A DNA stretch of 64,000 bases from Microcebus murinus. Lineage: Eukaryota; Chordata; Mammalia; Primates; Cheirogaleidae. Each line of letters starts with the position of its first letter. The stretch's first letter is position 1. Under the pieces are notes generated by a model. That model made no database searches. It had not been told where the DNA came from and worked only from the letters and a program-made list of their open reading frames with translations. The position numbers were made by a program, and so were the translations under genes. Of this stretch, positions 24,061-35,354 are shown piece after piece. The stretch covers positions 56,324,001 through 56,388,000 of the forward strand of contig NC_134109.1 of NCBI RefSeq assembly GCF_040939455.1. Direction: 5' to 3'.

Positions 24061-24476
24061 CTTGGATGCCCTTGGGATTCCATGTGGGTTCCCTTTCTGG
24101 AGTGACATTTCTGTGCAATCTCTAAGAAGCTCCCTCTGGTAGGCCTTAGACCTGTGTGGGTCAGGGGGTTCTCTCATAGCCAAGATCATAAAAGCGTGTC
24201 TTGGTGAGTGGAGTCCTGGGGGCTTCTCTCTTACTGTTTTCCTATGTCCAGAAGCTGCTCTCGACTATTAGCCAGTCCCTGGCCAGGTTGTTGCCCTGAA
24301 CCTTCTCCTTACACATCTTTGATGCTTCCCATCACTTCCCTGGTGAGTCTTAGCATTCTCTCCTAGACAATCCATTCAGAATGTGAGAATCTGCTTATTA
24401 TTTTGGTTCCTCTCCACGGATGAGGCATATAGTACTTGTATCTAGTCAGCCATCTTAATCCTATCTTGGACTCCTC
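24061..24476 (-). mobile_element. L1 5' terminus, antisense
   Basis: The stretch ends 'tagtcagccatcttaatcc', then 'tatcttggactcctccccc'. In reverse this reads as a G-rich start followed by AAGATGGCTGACTAG, the usual form of an L1 5' end (in human L1 the corresponding stretch binds YY1). It closes the L1 that starts at 21453. Confidence 0.75.
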
Positions 24477-24645
24477 CCCCTTTTTAAAAATTTCAGCATA
24501 TTATGGGGGGTACAAATGTTTAGGTTACGTGTGTTGCCCTTGCCCCCCTGCCCCCTTTGAGTCAGAACTTCAAGCGTGTCCATCCCCTAGATGGTGCGCA
24601 TGGCACTCATAATGTATGTGTATTCCCATACCCATTAATGTGTGC
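24477..24645 (-). mobile_element. Lemur-type L1 3' end, antisense, very short
   Basis: Starts 'tttcagcatattatgggggg', then a C-rich tract and 'tccatcccctagatggtgc'. This matches the starts of the L1 pieces at 28.5, 52.4 and 53.1 kb. It is 5'-truncated after about 170 bp and abuts the 5' terminus of the previous L1 with no spacer. Confidence 0.8.
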
Positions 24646-24649
24646 TTTT

Positions 24650-25690
24650 TGAATGAATTGAATGCACAGTGCTTTAAACTTGATATTTACAGCAATTGAA
24701 CCAATGCAAACAAATGAAAATTACTAACATCTTGGTACTTCAAGTTACTATAATAGCTGGGAAAATTTTGATTTTGAAGATGTATTAACATAATTCATTT
24801 TAGAATCTTTAAAAGTTAATAATCAGAAGAGATACACTTCATTAGGAATTGGGAAACCCAGATCCTATTTTTTTTATTTCATACTAAATTTTACAACTTA
24901 TTAGTCTTTTCCATTTTCTATCAATAAAATGGAGTAATAATCATTTCTCTTATATATATCAGAGATATTTACTATATAAATGAACATACACATTAGATAA
25001 TATATCTGCAAGTTATTAGGATTTAAAAAAATTTAGAACCAATCATTATGCTAAGGTTAACATATTTTAAAGACTGCCTCTGCCTACCAGTCTAATTATA
25101 ACAGATGTGTTCAAAATGCCGTTTATAAAAGAAACGTAAGCTAGGTTGAAAATTTTAGACTGTTTAACTTAATATAAAAAATTCATTGTGTTTCACCAAA
25201 TAAATAATATTGACTAAAAGTTGGGAGTGTTTTAATTATACAGTTATTAAATCATTATGTAGCATAGGTTTTTTTTTTTTTTTTTTTTTTTTTTCGGAAG
25301 CTATTCCTGACTTGTATAACTATTTTAAAAAAGAGTCTTTGGTGTAAAAGAATGATGAAGCAACTCAATTTTACTAATGTAGAATTTAGGGAGGGGTATA
25401 AAGAATTATTTTATTTCTAATATTGAATGGACAAGGGAGAGATCAAATAATAAATTTTAAATTATTTCAGTTTTCATGCTGAATCAATGTTTGCTACTGC
25501 TGAAATTTTTCTTGAGTAATTTTGGTTTGGAGAAAATTAGAATTGATTTATTTGTAATGTAGAATTCAGAATAGAAACAAGTAGAGGCCATGCTGAATAA
25601 AAAACTAAAATATAGATTTCTTGTCCCAATATTTATTTATTTATTTTTTTTATTATTTTTTTTCTTCTGCCACATTCTTCACATTTGTAT
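24650..25690. other. AT-rich single-copy DNA; isolated poly-T at about 25269-25294
   Basis: No exon seen. The long T run followed by 'cggaagctattcctg' could be the tail of an antisense retroposon with an unrecognisable body. Confidence 0.4.
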
Positions 25691-25717
25691 AGTCCCAATA
25701 TTTAAAAGACATCACTT

Positions 25718-25719
<2 letters not shown>

Positions 25720-25749
<30 letters not shown>

Positions 25750-26067
25750 TTTTGAGACAGAGTCTCACTTTGTTGCCCGGGCTAGAGTGAGTGCCGTGGC
25801 GTCAGCCTAGCTCACAGCAACCTCAAACTCCTGGGCTCGAGTGATCCTTCTGCCTCAGCCTCCCGGGTAGCTGGGACTACAGGCATGCGCCACCATGCCC
25901 GGCTAATTTTTTATATATATATATATCAGTTGGCCAATTAATTTCTTTCTATTTATAGTAGAGACGGGGTCTCGCTCAGGCTGGTTTTGAACTCCTGACC
26001 TTGAGCAATCCGCCCGCCTCGGCCTCCCAAGAGCTAGGATTACAGGCGTGAGCCACAGCGCCCGGCC
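25720..26067 (-). mobile_element. Lemur-type Alu, antisense, with target-site duplication
   Basis: A long T tail interrupted by one C leads into 'gagacagagtctcac'. The Alu ends 'cacagcgcccggcc'. Direct repeats 'aagacatcactttt' flank it (25706-25719 and about 26069-26082). The linker is 'tatatatatcagttggccaa'. It shares the 'ccaagagctagg' variant with the 2.3-kb copy, so both probably come from one recent subfamily. Confidence 0.94.
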
Positions 26068-26084
26068 TAAGACATCACTTTTAA

Positions 26085-26620
26085 AGAAAGAAGTGAACTG
26101 TGGTTAACCTAATATCTTATCTGGGTGGATATGAATGATATCTATAGTGTAGCAAGAAAAACTTGATACCCATATGTGCCCAGATAGAATCAAAGAATTC
26201 AATAAAACTCCAATAAAATGCCAGACCATTCTATCTTTTAGGTATGTTTAGGAATTGAAATACCATCAAAAGAATTCGATTCTGCCTGCAGTGAACCAGT
26301 TATTCCTACTGGAGAAACAAATAACTATATAAATATCTTCTTTGATCAAGTGGGTAATTACATTTCAATGATTTAAAACAGCTTTATCATCAATTTAAAA
26401 ATGTTATGAAGTAAAGTTATGAGGAAACACTACAAAAATAATAAAAATACATTTGCAACACACTCAAGCAGTTACTTTCAGATAATGAGATGTTTCATTC
26501 TCTCAACTGAGGTTTTTCAGTGTAGACCTCATCTGAATTGTTATTCCTTGGCCTGTTGAAATCTTTAAATCTATGAGAATTTCAAAGAATATGTGTTTTT
26601 CCTCCTGTAACATATTTAGC
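26085..26620. other. Single-copy DNA, no gene seen
   Basis: No recognisable feature. Confidence 0.4.
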
Positions 26621-26624
26621 TGTG

Positions 26625-26725
26625 AAGCAATGCCAGTCATCTGACAAACATTTGAGACTTACTATGTTCTGGAAACTGTTCTAGGTCCTAGAATGGGGTT
26701 GGGGTTAGAAGACAGGGGAGGAGAT
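26625..26725 (-). mobile_element. L2 fragment, antisense (tentative)
   Basis: 'acttactatgttctggaaactgttctaggtcctagaatggg' is a diverged form of the reverse L2 3' end. Confidence 0.5.
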
Positions 26726-27299
26726 ACAAAGAAGAATCAGATACCCTGATCCAATTGCATTTGCAGTAAAGTGTGTGAACTCTGGAATTTCATAGCTCAT
26801 CATGGTTTCCAGAGGAAGAGTGAAAAAAAAAAATTGAGACAATTAGAAAAGAAATTTATTATTTTCCTTGTTGTTCACATTCTGGCCCATAGTCCTGTTG
26901 ATTTTGTAGTAGTCCATTAGATTATGCCCAGAGTCCGTACCTTGCCCCACGTACTTATAGGCTGCAACACACTCCTAGCAAAGAGAAGATCTCCATTTCT
27001 AATCCCCATTCTGACTAAATATTCTGGAAACAGCTGAATGTCGTTCATGAGATCTGGAACCTGGTGGATGCTGAGCAGGTTTTATCACCTGGAGAAATGC
27101 ACAACAACCCTAAGGTCACTCCAGGAAAGCTTTGCTAGTTGGGTCAGAAGGGATTCTATCCTGCTCATTTCTGCTGTAAAGAGCGGAATTGCTCTTGATT
27201 TTACTTGCACTATATAGTTATGCTTAAAAACAAAATAAGGAAACCAGAAGCTAGTATTTGACTTTAGTATAAATCCCTCAGGGAACTTTTTACTCAATC

Positions 27300-27800
27300 A
27301 TTCAATATAATTGAATTCCGAAGCATCTCATGCAGGGCAAAACAAACTGGTACTAGACACCGGGGATACAATGATAAGACTTGGTCCTTGTCTTAGTTCA
27401 AGCTGCTGTAACAATATATCATAGACTGGGGTGGCTTATAAACAACAGAAATTTATTTCTCATAGTTCTAAAGGCTGGAAGTCTGAGATCAGGGTGTCAG
27501 CATGGTGTGGTTCTGGTAAGAGTTCTCTTCCAGGTTGCAGGGGGGTGTTTTTTTGTTGTATTCTCACATGCCAGAAAGAGAGCAAGAGACCTCTCTAGGG
27601 TTCCTTTTCTAAGGGCACTAATGCCACTCGTGAGGGCTCCACCCTTATGACCTACTTATCTCTTAAAGATCCCACCTCCTAATGTTATTACTCTATGGGT
27701 TAGAATTTTGGGGAGGACACAAAGATTCAGTCCATCACAGCCCCTACCCTCTGAGAGCATGAATTCTAGTAAGGAGGGACATATTTGCAACATGGCAAGT
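27300..27800 (-). mobile_element. L2 fragment, antisense, interrupted by an LTR
   Basis: L2-like reverse sequence to 27388 ('gacaccggggatacaatgataag', 'ttggtcct') resumes at 27740 with 'cccctaccctctgagagcatg'. In L2 the two halves would be adjacent. The MLT1 LTR at 27389-27739 lies between them, so it inserted into a pre-existing L2. Confidence 0.65.
27389..27739 (-). mobile_element. MLT1-type ERVL-MaLR LTR, antisense
   Basis: Starts 'tgtcttagttcaagctgctg' and contains 'agactggggtggcttataaac', 'aagggcactaatgccactcg' and 'gatcccacctcctaatg'. It ends 'cagtccatcaca', so TG...CA termini are intact. Possible 5-6 bp flanking duplication 'ggtcct'/'gcccct'. No internal genes. Confidence 0.85.
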
Positions 27801-28530
27801 GCTTATTGCAGAATGTCTTCTGGCCAAGTTTTTTCTAAGTGGTTACTGAACTTATTTATATATTTTGACCAAATTGTTGCTCAACTTCCACCAGGTGTTT
27901 GACAAAGGAACAAAACAACTACTTGGTTTTGCAATGTGGACAGATCCACCTCCCATTTTCCCATTGTGATCAGGGCCATAAGCATTCAGGGTCAGCCAGA
28001 GCATTTTCCCTACAGGATGAAAGCACCTGAGAGGAGGCTGACTCAGCTGTGTAATCCTTGTCCTTCACCCCGAAAACTCCAGTCTAGGGAATGTTAGAGG
28101 AGAAAATATTAGAATATCCTGAATGGGAGAAGGTTAATGTCTCTGTGATTGGGACTCAGACTTCTTCATGTCCTGCTCATCCATGCACACACTCATAAAC
28201 TCCTCACTGGTCCTTCTAACCTCAAGTCTATTGTTATACCTCAGTTTTGGGTATATCTCCTATTTAGGGGTGGGTTTATCTCCTATTGATTCACTTCTCT
28301 CTAAGGCATGGGGAAAGAAGGCTAATTGCTTGAGAAGATAGAGTTTGGTTACTAAAACTTTTGTCAACTCTTGCTCATCAGTTCAATATTATCCCATCAT
28401 ATTCAGAGAACATCATTCTGTGTTTTATTTCTCTTTCAAAACAAGTAATATTATTTGGTTATGGTGAGACAATTTCCAGAACATAGACTAAAACTCTACT
28501 GTCCTTTCCCCACCTTCAAGACGAAATCAT
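27800..28530. other. Single-copy DNA, no gene seen
   Basis: No recognisable repeat or exon. Confidence 0.4.
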
Positions 28531-28546
28531 TACCAATAGAGTTTTT

Positions 28547-28814
28547 TTTTTTTGGCATATTATGGGGGTACAGATTTTAAGGTTTCAATAAATACCCATT
28601 CTCCCCCTCCCCCCACAAGTCTGAGTCTCCAGCATGACCATCCCCCAGATGGTGCACATCTCACTCATTATATATGTATATACCCGCCCCCCCTCCCCCC
28701 TCCCACCTGCCCAATACCCTATTACTGTAGTACCTATGTGTCCACTTAGGTGCTGCTCAGTTAATACCAATTTGCTGGTGAGTATATGTGGTGCTTGTTT
28801 TTCCATTCTTGGGA
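28547..28814 (-). mobile_element. Short lemur-type L1 insertion, antisense, with target-site duplication
   Basis: Poly-T, 'ggcatattatgggggtac', a C-rich tract (28683-28708), then 'cagttaataccaatttgctgg' and a stop at 'ccattcttggga'. Direct repeats 'accaatagagttttt' (28532-28546) and 'accaatggagttttt' (28815-28829) differ at one base. This is a complete, severely 5'-truncated L1 event of about 270 bp. Proline-rich frames on both strands are the C/G tract translated. Confidence 0.9.
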
Positions 28815-28984
28815 ACCAATGGAGTTTTTAAGAAATGTTGTATGCCTTGTTAAAAGCGACTATAACACGTCTATGTTATAACAGCAGTGAGAAACTACCA
28901 TGGGATGTATACCTCTGTCAGAGTCCTTATCTCTCAATATTTCAGGAATCTACTTAACTTTTTTCTATCCACTCTTAAATATCA

Positions 28985-29085
28985 TGAGGTCAGAGACTGT
29001 GTTCTGTTTGTCTATGTCCTCCTAGTACCTGGCACAGTGCCTAGCACAGGTAGTAGGGCTCAATAAATATTTGGTGAGCCAAAAT
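28985..29085 (+). mobile_element. L2 3' end, sense
   Basis: 'gtacctggcacagtgcctagc', then 'ctcaataaatatttggtgagc', is the characteristic L2 3' terminus. Confidence 0.75.
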
Positions 29086-29089
29086 ATGT

Positions 29090-31325
29090 AGGGTTAAAGA
29101 GTGGTTATTTAAAACAATTACTTAGTTATAATGGAATTTCATTGTGTAGTTTTTGTTTGATGTCCAATTTCAAATAAGTCATTTTTCTTGTCTGAAAGAG
29201 CTGATAATGTCATTTTATAATCTTTTGATTAAATCAAATGTACCAGCATTTTCTTTCAAATATATCAGCTTATTATTCTGTAGTTCAGTTATCTCTTTCT
29301 AGGTAATGAGAAGCTCTGAACTCTAAGGGACAAAAGCTCTACATAATTTGAATGTCTTATCCTTAAGGAAAATTTCTTTTTAGGTAAAAATTTTACTGCA
29401 TTTTTTTTTGTCAAGTGGAAGTTAACATTCACAGGAGAGTTTTTGTGGCCATTACAAATATTTAACTTTCATTTATTTGTGACCTATTTTTTATTTTTTA
29501 AAATTAAGTAATGCAAAAAAAGGAAGTAATGAAGCATACATTAAACCAGTTAGTACAGATGGAGAAAGAGATATAATTAGGACATTGATATTATCACCAT
29601 GATTTCTCACAACATAATGATCTGAGGTGATTTATTAGTATTGATGGTCTTTATTCAACTATAACCTAGCTATAAACATAGAGTGTTGAGTCATCACTAC
29701 CCATGGGGAGCTTACTTAGGGAATTTTATTTAAATAGCTAGTGACATTTACTGTATTTTGAGATGGTTATTCATAAGAGTTGGAAGAATTTGTTCAATAT
29801 AAAATGTAAAAGGATAAACTTTTTCAGGTGATCACAATGGGATAATCAAGTTAATTGATTTACATAATTGGTATTTAATGTCACAGATGAATTATTTATG
29901 TAAACAATTATTATATATAACAGTTAGTCCCTAGTAATAAAATTATACTCACTTCAAAGATTGTTTTGATTTTAAAATATGCTTTTCTTTTCAGATAAGA
30001 TAGTTAAAAGGTGTTTTTCATAAATATTAATGTATTTCCCTAAAGTGATTGGCCATTGTTTTTCTCAAGGCCTAGTAGAAAGTTAGGAAATTTATAACTC
30101 ATCCAATAATTGAGGATAAAAGGTTGTATCCATTTTAGATTTATTCTTTCTTTATTATGTCTTCATCTCTTATCTAAGGGCTGGACATCCAAGAAATGAG
30201 TTGCCTCCACTCTGGCTTTGAGAATTATCCTTGGATAGAAGAGAGAAGGCCCTATTCTATTTCCCCTTATGAACTATAGGGGATCCTGTTAAAATTTGCA
30301 GCTATTGAGCTAGCATGTAAAGTCTTGCCTACCTTTTCTTTTTCAGAGTATGGTAGATACTACCAAGATACAAGTAATTCTCTAGCAAGCTAAGCATTTT
30401 AATAAAAATGTAAATTATTTTAGCATTAATACAAAACTTCAGATTAAAAGCATGGCAATGATTGATGAAAATGTTGAGTACTGGCAAAAATGTTAGAAAT
30501 GGAAAAAATTTTTCAGCTTATCTGAGAGACAATGCATTATTACCTTGAAATCATTTCATTAAAGGTAAACATTTGTTTTATTTTCTAGATTCATATTTCA
30601 TGCAAAGCCAATTTTGAAAATAAGATAATTAGTGGAATTTGTATCTCTGTTCCCATAAAGGTCAACTACATTTTCCCAGATGTTATGATTAATTTTCATT
30701 ATTGCTTTTAGCTTATTTTTATTTCTAATGCCCTATTTTCTTTTTTCTTTTCCTATTAGAACAAATTCTATTTCTCATGTAAGGACCAAAGAAGGATTAG
30801 AATTACTTAAAATGGAAAAGTTTTATTTGAGCCTCATTCTCTCTTCCTTTTTTTGGCTGGGTGCCTCCATTTTATGCTTGTTCAAAATTTTGCTCAGGTT
30901 ATTTTTATTATTTTATTTTATACTGAACTATTTGGAAAAATGAAATGAAATCTCAGCCCCAAGTCTTTCAAATATTATCTTTGTGGCCCTCAAACTCTAT
31001 GTACATTAGTCTTTGAGTGCTTTGTTTCTAAGCTTAATTTGAAGCTGCTTTACTTTTGTTTATTATACTTTATTTACACCTTAAAATCAGAATACTGGAA
31101 AACAGAGATAATTTGAGGGGAGCTTAATAAGGGACTGCTTACCCAGGGTTTAAGGAAACCTGGATTGTTTCAGTAACCTTAGGGCTAGTAACAGCTGGTT
31201 ATTGCTCTAGGCCTGTAGGGCTGTGATAAACTGTCTTTAAGGTGGTCCTCACCAATTCCTGCTCCCCAGTGAGTGTGGTGTTTCTACCCTATGCATTCCC
31301 TTCCTCTTGAGTGTCGATTAAACCT
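29090..31325. other. 2.2 kb AT-rich single-copy DNA, no gene seen
   Basis: No exon, RNA gene or named repeat is visible. The hydrophobic 71-codon frame at 30728 is T-rich chance translation. Confidence 0.4.
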
Positions 31326-31329
31326 GTTT

Positions 31330-31735
31330 ATTTGCTTCTAATGAACAGAACATGCCAAAAAGTATGGGATGTCACTTCTGAGATTAAGTTATAAAAAGAC
31401 CATGGCTTTTGTCTTCTTGTCTTACTCATTTTCTCTGAGGAAGGCCAGCTGCTATGATTTAAGCTGCTTTACAGGGAAGCCCTCATGACAAGAAATTAAG
31501 GAATGCCTCAGTCCAACAATCTGCAAGGAACTGAATCCTGCCAACACCATATGAGTGAGTTGGAAGTGGATCCTCCCTCAGTTGAGCCTTCAGATGAAAC
31601 CACAGCTGCAGCTAACATATTGATTATAGTCTTGTGAGAGACCTTGAGGCAGGAAGACCCAGAAACTGTGAGATAATACATGCTTTTTGCGTTAAGCTTC
31701 AAAGTTTTGGGGCCCCTTGTTATATAGTGAGAGGT
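31330..31735 (+). mobile_element. MaLR-type LTR (MLT1-like), sense
   Basis: The order 'gatgtcacttctgagattaag', 'gaggaaggccagctgctatg', 'tgagtgagttggaagtggatcc' and 'gaaactgtgagataatacatg' follows an ERVL-MaLR LTR. Diverged. Subfamily not assigned. Confidence 0.65.
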
Positions 31736-31739
31736 CAAT

Positions 31740-32335
31740 AATTCAAGGGGTTGGGGAGGCAATAGGAACTGGAGACAGAGAGGGCTATGTGCAGGTCTCT
31801 TGCTGGAAGTTGTAGCTTTTGTCAAGGGTCACATTCAGCCTGCAGGGAGCTTGGGGGAGTAATTACCCTGACTTTACTGCCTGTTGCTGAGTCCTGCTGG
31901 AGCTCTTTTCATGAGGTTCACATAGGTGAGCCTCCCATGGCTCAGAGTAGGGCAGAGAAAGGGGGATGAATCTGGAAGATATGTAGCACAGTCAAAGAAA
32001 TAAACCTGTTTGTACTTACCATTCAACCTAAGAAACACACAGTTGAAATCCTACCTACCCCTCCCTGAGCCCATTCTTCTCCCTTTACCCACAGAAAGTC
32101 ATGGTCCTCACTTTGGGCTTATCATTACCATGCAGTTTTTAAATTTTATCTGTTTATTTAGTTTTCATGATCAGAATGGACTATAGTGTCCCAGGTATGT
32201 GCTAGAATAGTGTTTTATCCTTTGATTAATTTATCTTGTTATTTTTGCAGACAAGATTGTTGGTCTGTGTGCACCAAGAGGGCCTTCCCCAAATTATGCT
32301 GGATAAATTGAATAACACAGTTCTCTTTTTTCATC
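31740..32335. other. Single-copy DNA, no gene seen
   Basis: No exon or named repeat found. Confidence 0.4.
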
Positions 32336-32340
32336 TATAG

Positions 32341-32572
32341 CAGCAGCCAACAAACTTACTGTAAAGGACCAAAAAGTAAATCTTTTAGATTTTGTGGTCT
32401 TTAAGGTCTCTGTCATGCTATTCACCTCCAACATTGTAGTAGAAAGCAACTATAAGCAACATGTAGGTGAACTGGTGTGATTGTTTTTCAATCGCATTTT
32501 ATTAATACAATCAGGTGTCAGGCTAGATTTGGCCCATGGGTTGTATCCATGATCTACAGCACCCCTGAGAAA
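32341..32572. mobile_element. hAT-type MITE fossil
   Basis: It runs from 'cagcagccaacaaactt' to 'gatctacagcacccctg', a degraded terminal inverted repeat. The inside blocks 'gtaaaggaccaaaaagtaaat' and 'aggctagatttggcccatggg' belong to a common mammalian hAT MITE. It has no coding capacity, and I do not name the family. Confidence 0.65.
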
Positions 32573-32574
32573 AT

Positions 32575-33005
32575 GTCAGTGGGATTAGACATCCTGATGG
32601 CACATATACCTCTAGGGAAGGAGATAATTTTGAGCACAAAATCCTAAAAAGATCATATTATCATGGAAAAAGCAGCTCTGCTTAGGGACTCCTCTAAAAG
32701 TGGGTAATGTTGATAAGAGGGAGGTAGGACAAAACTTTTAGGAGAAGCTGAGGACTGGGAGAGAGTAGACTCCTAGGGAACCCTGGAGGGGAACAAACCT
32801 GGGAAGGTGTATGCATATATAGGGAGGAGGGGGATTCTGTAGGGAATTTTGGACTATAAAACTGCTGGTCTGACCATTGATAGGATACATCTGTACCCAC
32901 GAATGAGGGGTAAGGGCACTGCATGATTTCCTGGGTCACATGATGATTACATAAGTAGCTTGTTTATTTTTCCTTACATGGAATTCCCAACATTCACCTA
33001 CCCAT
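32575..33005. other. Single-copy DNA, no gene seen
   Basis: No recognisable feature. Confidence 0.4.
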
Positions 33006-33014
33006 AGATGTCAG

Positions 33015-33455
33015 GTTCTTTCCTTCCTTTCCTCCTTCCTTCCTTTCTTTCTCTTCCTTCCTTTCCCTCCCTCCCTCTCTCCCTTTTCTTTCTTTCTCTC
33101 TCCCTCCCTCCCTCCCTCCCTCCCTCCCTCCCTCCCTCCCTCCCTCCCTCCCTCCCTCCCTCCCTCCCTTCCTCCCCTCCTCCCCTCCTTCCCTCCTTCC
33201 CTCCTTCCCTCCTTCCCTCCTTCCCTCCTTCCCTCCTTCCCTCCTTCCCTCCTTCCCTCCTTCCCTCCTTCCCTCCTTCCCTCCTTCCCTCCTTCCCTCC
33301 TTCCCTCCTTCCCTCCTTCCTTCCTTCCTTCCTTCCTTCCTTCCTTCCTTCCTTCCTTCCTTCCTTCCTTCCTTCTTCTCGTCTCTCTTTCTTCTTTCTC
33401 TTTCTCTCTCTCTTTCTCTCTTTCTTCTCTTTCTCTCTTTCTTTTCTTTCATTTG
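33015..33455. repeat. 440-bp three-phase pyrimidine array (CCCT)n-(CCCTCCTT)n-(CCTT)n
   Basis: After a degenerate lead-in, clean CCCT runs from about 33097 to 33168. An 8-bp compound unit CCCTCCTT follows to about 33317, then pure CCTT to about 33373, then degenerate TTTC/TCTC to 33455. The whole + strand is pyrimidine with very few breaks. The 166-178 codon frames on both strands (Ser/Leu/Pro and Glu/Gly/Arg/Lys) are translations of this array and not proteins. Confidence 0.96.
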
Positions 33456-33459
33456 CAAT

Positions 33460-34585
33460 TCAAGAAGAGTTCTATGAAACACAAATCCTAGAATCTGTTC
33501 TGAAATAAAACACAGGGGTTCCATAACCAAAATTTTCTAAACAAAGGCACTTCCCTCCAAAAGAACTCAATTGCTGGCTATAGGATGCTGAATTATTTTA
33601 TCTTGGTAGCTAAAAGCCAAAACTTGAGTTGTTCTATTGGAGGAAGTGCTTTGTTTATAAAAATAGCTTTGTAAGCAGTTGGAAGTGAATTGGCAGGGAT
33701 TGGAAGGAGAGAAGGAATCAAATAAATAGTTAATCTGATATGCTTTAAAAATAAAGACTGCATAGTTTGAGAGGGGTGAAGGGCCAAGAAGAATAAAGGA
33801 AGGGAAGGTGGGGGCAAGAGGAAGGAGAGAGATTAGGTGATGTGTGAGGACTGTGGAATAAATGGCCAATGAGAGTTTACTGGTGGAGTGGTGACTAGAG
33901 GACTTTTAAGAATGGAGATTTCGAATCTTTGATTCTAAGGTGATTACGTTACTGTAATGTAATACTTCTTGCCTCTCCAAGCCCTCAGGAAAGTTTGATG
34001 TTTTTATGGAGGCTAGTTTGGTATGCTTATGGGAAACAAAGGGCAGTTAAAGATGTGTGGTAAACTTCACATTTGCTCCTTGGCTGATGTCAAGAAGAAG
34101 AGGAATGTTAGGTGAAGAGGAATAGGAGTCCAGGAGTTCCAGATGGAAACCAGATGTGAAGTGAATGGGCAGTCCTTGGGGAAACTGAGGGTGACCCAGA
34201 TAGGAATGATGTTGGCTCTGAGACCTTTTGACTGAACTAGAAGGAGGTGAATATATAAGCCTGGGTTGTGTTCTTCTTATGGATTCACAAGGACAGTTTA
34301 AAAATTCTCAGAACTCCTGGAGTAAAAACAATGACAACAACAGTGCAAATCTGCTTAATTTTGTTTAATCTAGCACTTTCCAAATTTATTTGGCCATGTA
34401 TCCCTTTTCTAAAACCTACTAACACCCGTAGAACCAGTGTTCTAAGGTATATTCTTTGCCTTTAAACTATTTTTCGAGTTTTGACCAAACCCTTCATGTA
34501 TAAATAATCTTTAAGATATACTTTATTAGAGGCTTTTGAAATCTACTGATTCTTTTGAACACCAGCTCTAAGAAGTCCAGACTTT
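33460..34585. other. Single-copy DNA, no gene seen
   Basis: No exon or named repeat. A weak hAT-like patch near 34370-34460 was not called. Confidence 0.4.
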
Positions 34586-34589
34586 AGAA

Positions 34590-35175
34590 TTGAAAGGAAA
34601 CATGGAGATCAGCTTATAGAGGACTGGCAGGGCTTGATATGGACTAGGAATGGAGGGGGGGGGACAAGAAGAGAGTCAGGTAATGCCCAGATTGCTGACT
34701 GGAGCTACTGGAAATATGGGGGAGCATTTCTAGGGAGAGAGAAGGCATGTTGGGGCAGGCATCATGATCAAGGTCAAGCTAAAAATTCAGTTTTGAATAT
34801 GAGGCTTTGGGATGTTTGCAAGATCTCCATGTTGAGATAGCAAGTAGATATGAAGGATAGATGAGTCTGAAACTAGGAGGACAGAACTGAGCTGATAATT
34901 TGATAGGTAGATACTCTTTGAGTCCTGAGAGAGGATGAATTTGCCTAGTGAGAGAATCTAGAGAGAATAATAGAAGAAAGCTTAGTGTTGATCCCTAAAG
35001 AAATCTGACATTTAGGGACTGGGTGGACGAGGAAGAGCCAGCAAAGGAGCCTTTAAGATACCACATGGCAAGGGAAAAAACGAGAACCTACAAGAAGAGG
35101 GTGTATATATAAAGAAGGAAGAAGCAACCTACTGGGTCAAGAGCTGCTGAGAGGTCAAATTAGAAGGAGAGAAAG
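34590..35175 (-). mobile_element. L2 LINE internal part, antisense, with reverse-transcriptase remnant
   Basis: In reverse, the stretch near 35130-35158 reads Asp-Leu-Ser-Ala-Ala, the start of the DLSAAFDTVDH-type motif of the L2 reverse transcriptase. Flanking blocks ('gaggaagagccagcaaagga', 'gggtcaagagctgctgagag', 'gatgaatttgcctagtgag') follow the usual antisense L2 order. Many frameshifts. Inactive. Confidence 0.7.
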
Positions 35176-35194
35176 AGGAATGATATTATTTGGC

Positions 35195-35350
35195 TCTGTG
35201 CTAAATGAAGCCCTGCAGTAGATGCTTTGACACGTGTGATTCTCACAAAAATCATGAAAAGTTATTTTATGGGTGAGGAAACAGGCCCAGACAAATGCAG
35301 AATTCAAACCACAGCTTCCATTCTCTGGGCTGTTCTGCCTTCCAAAGATT
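35195..35350 (-). mobile_element. MIR SINE fragment, antisense
   Basis: 'ttattttatgggtgaggaaac', 'caggcccagacaaatg', then 'aattcaaaccacag', follows the reverse MIR order. Confidence 0.6.
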
Positions 35351-35354
35351 CCTA

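Noticed and set aside
33015..33455. CRISPR-like regular array
   Set aside because: There are no spacers. The regularity is simple tandem repetition.
32994..33530. Open frames of 166-178 codons on both strands (Ser/Leu/Pro-rich and Glu/Gly/Arg/Lys-rich)
   Set aside because: They are translations of the tetranucleotide array in every phase. Both strands are open because the repeat contains no stop codons. The same holds for the frames at 12162-12554 and 40169-40680.
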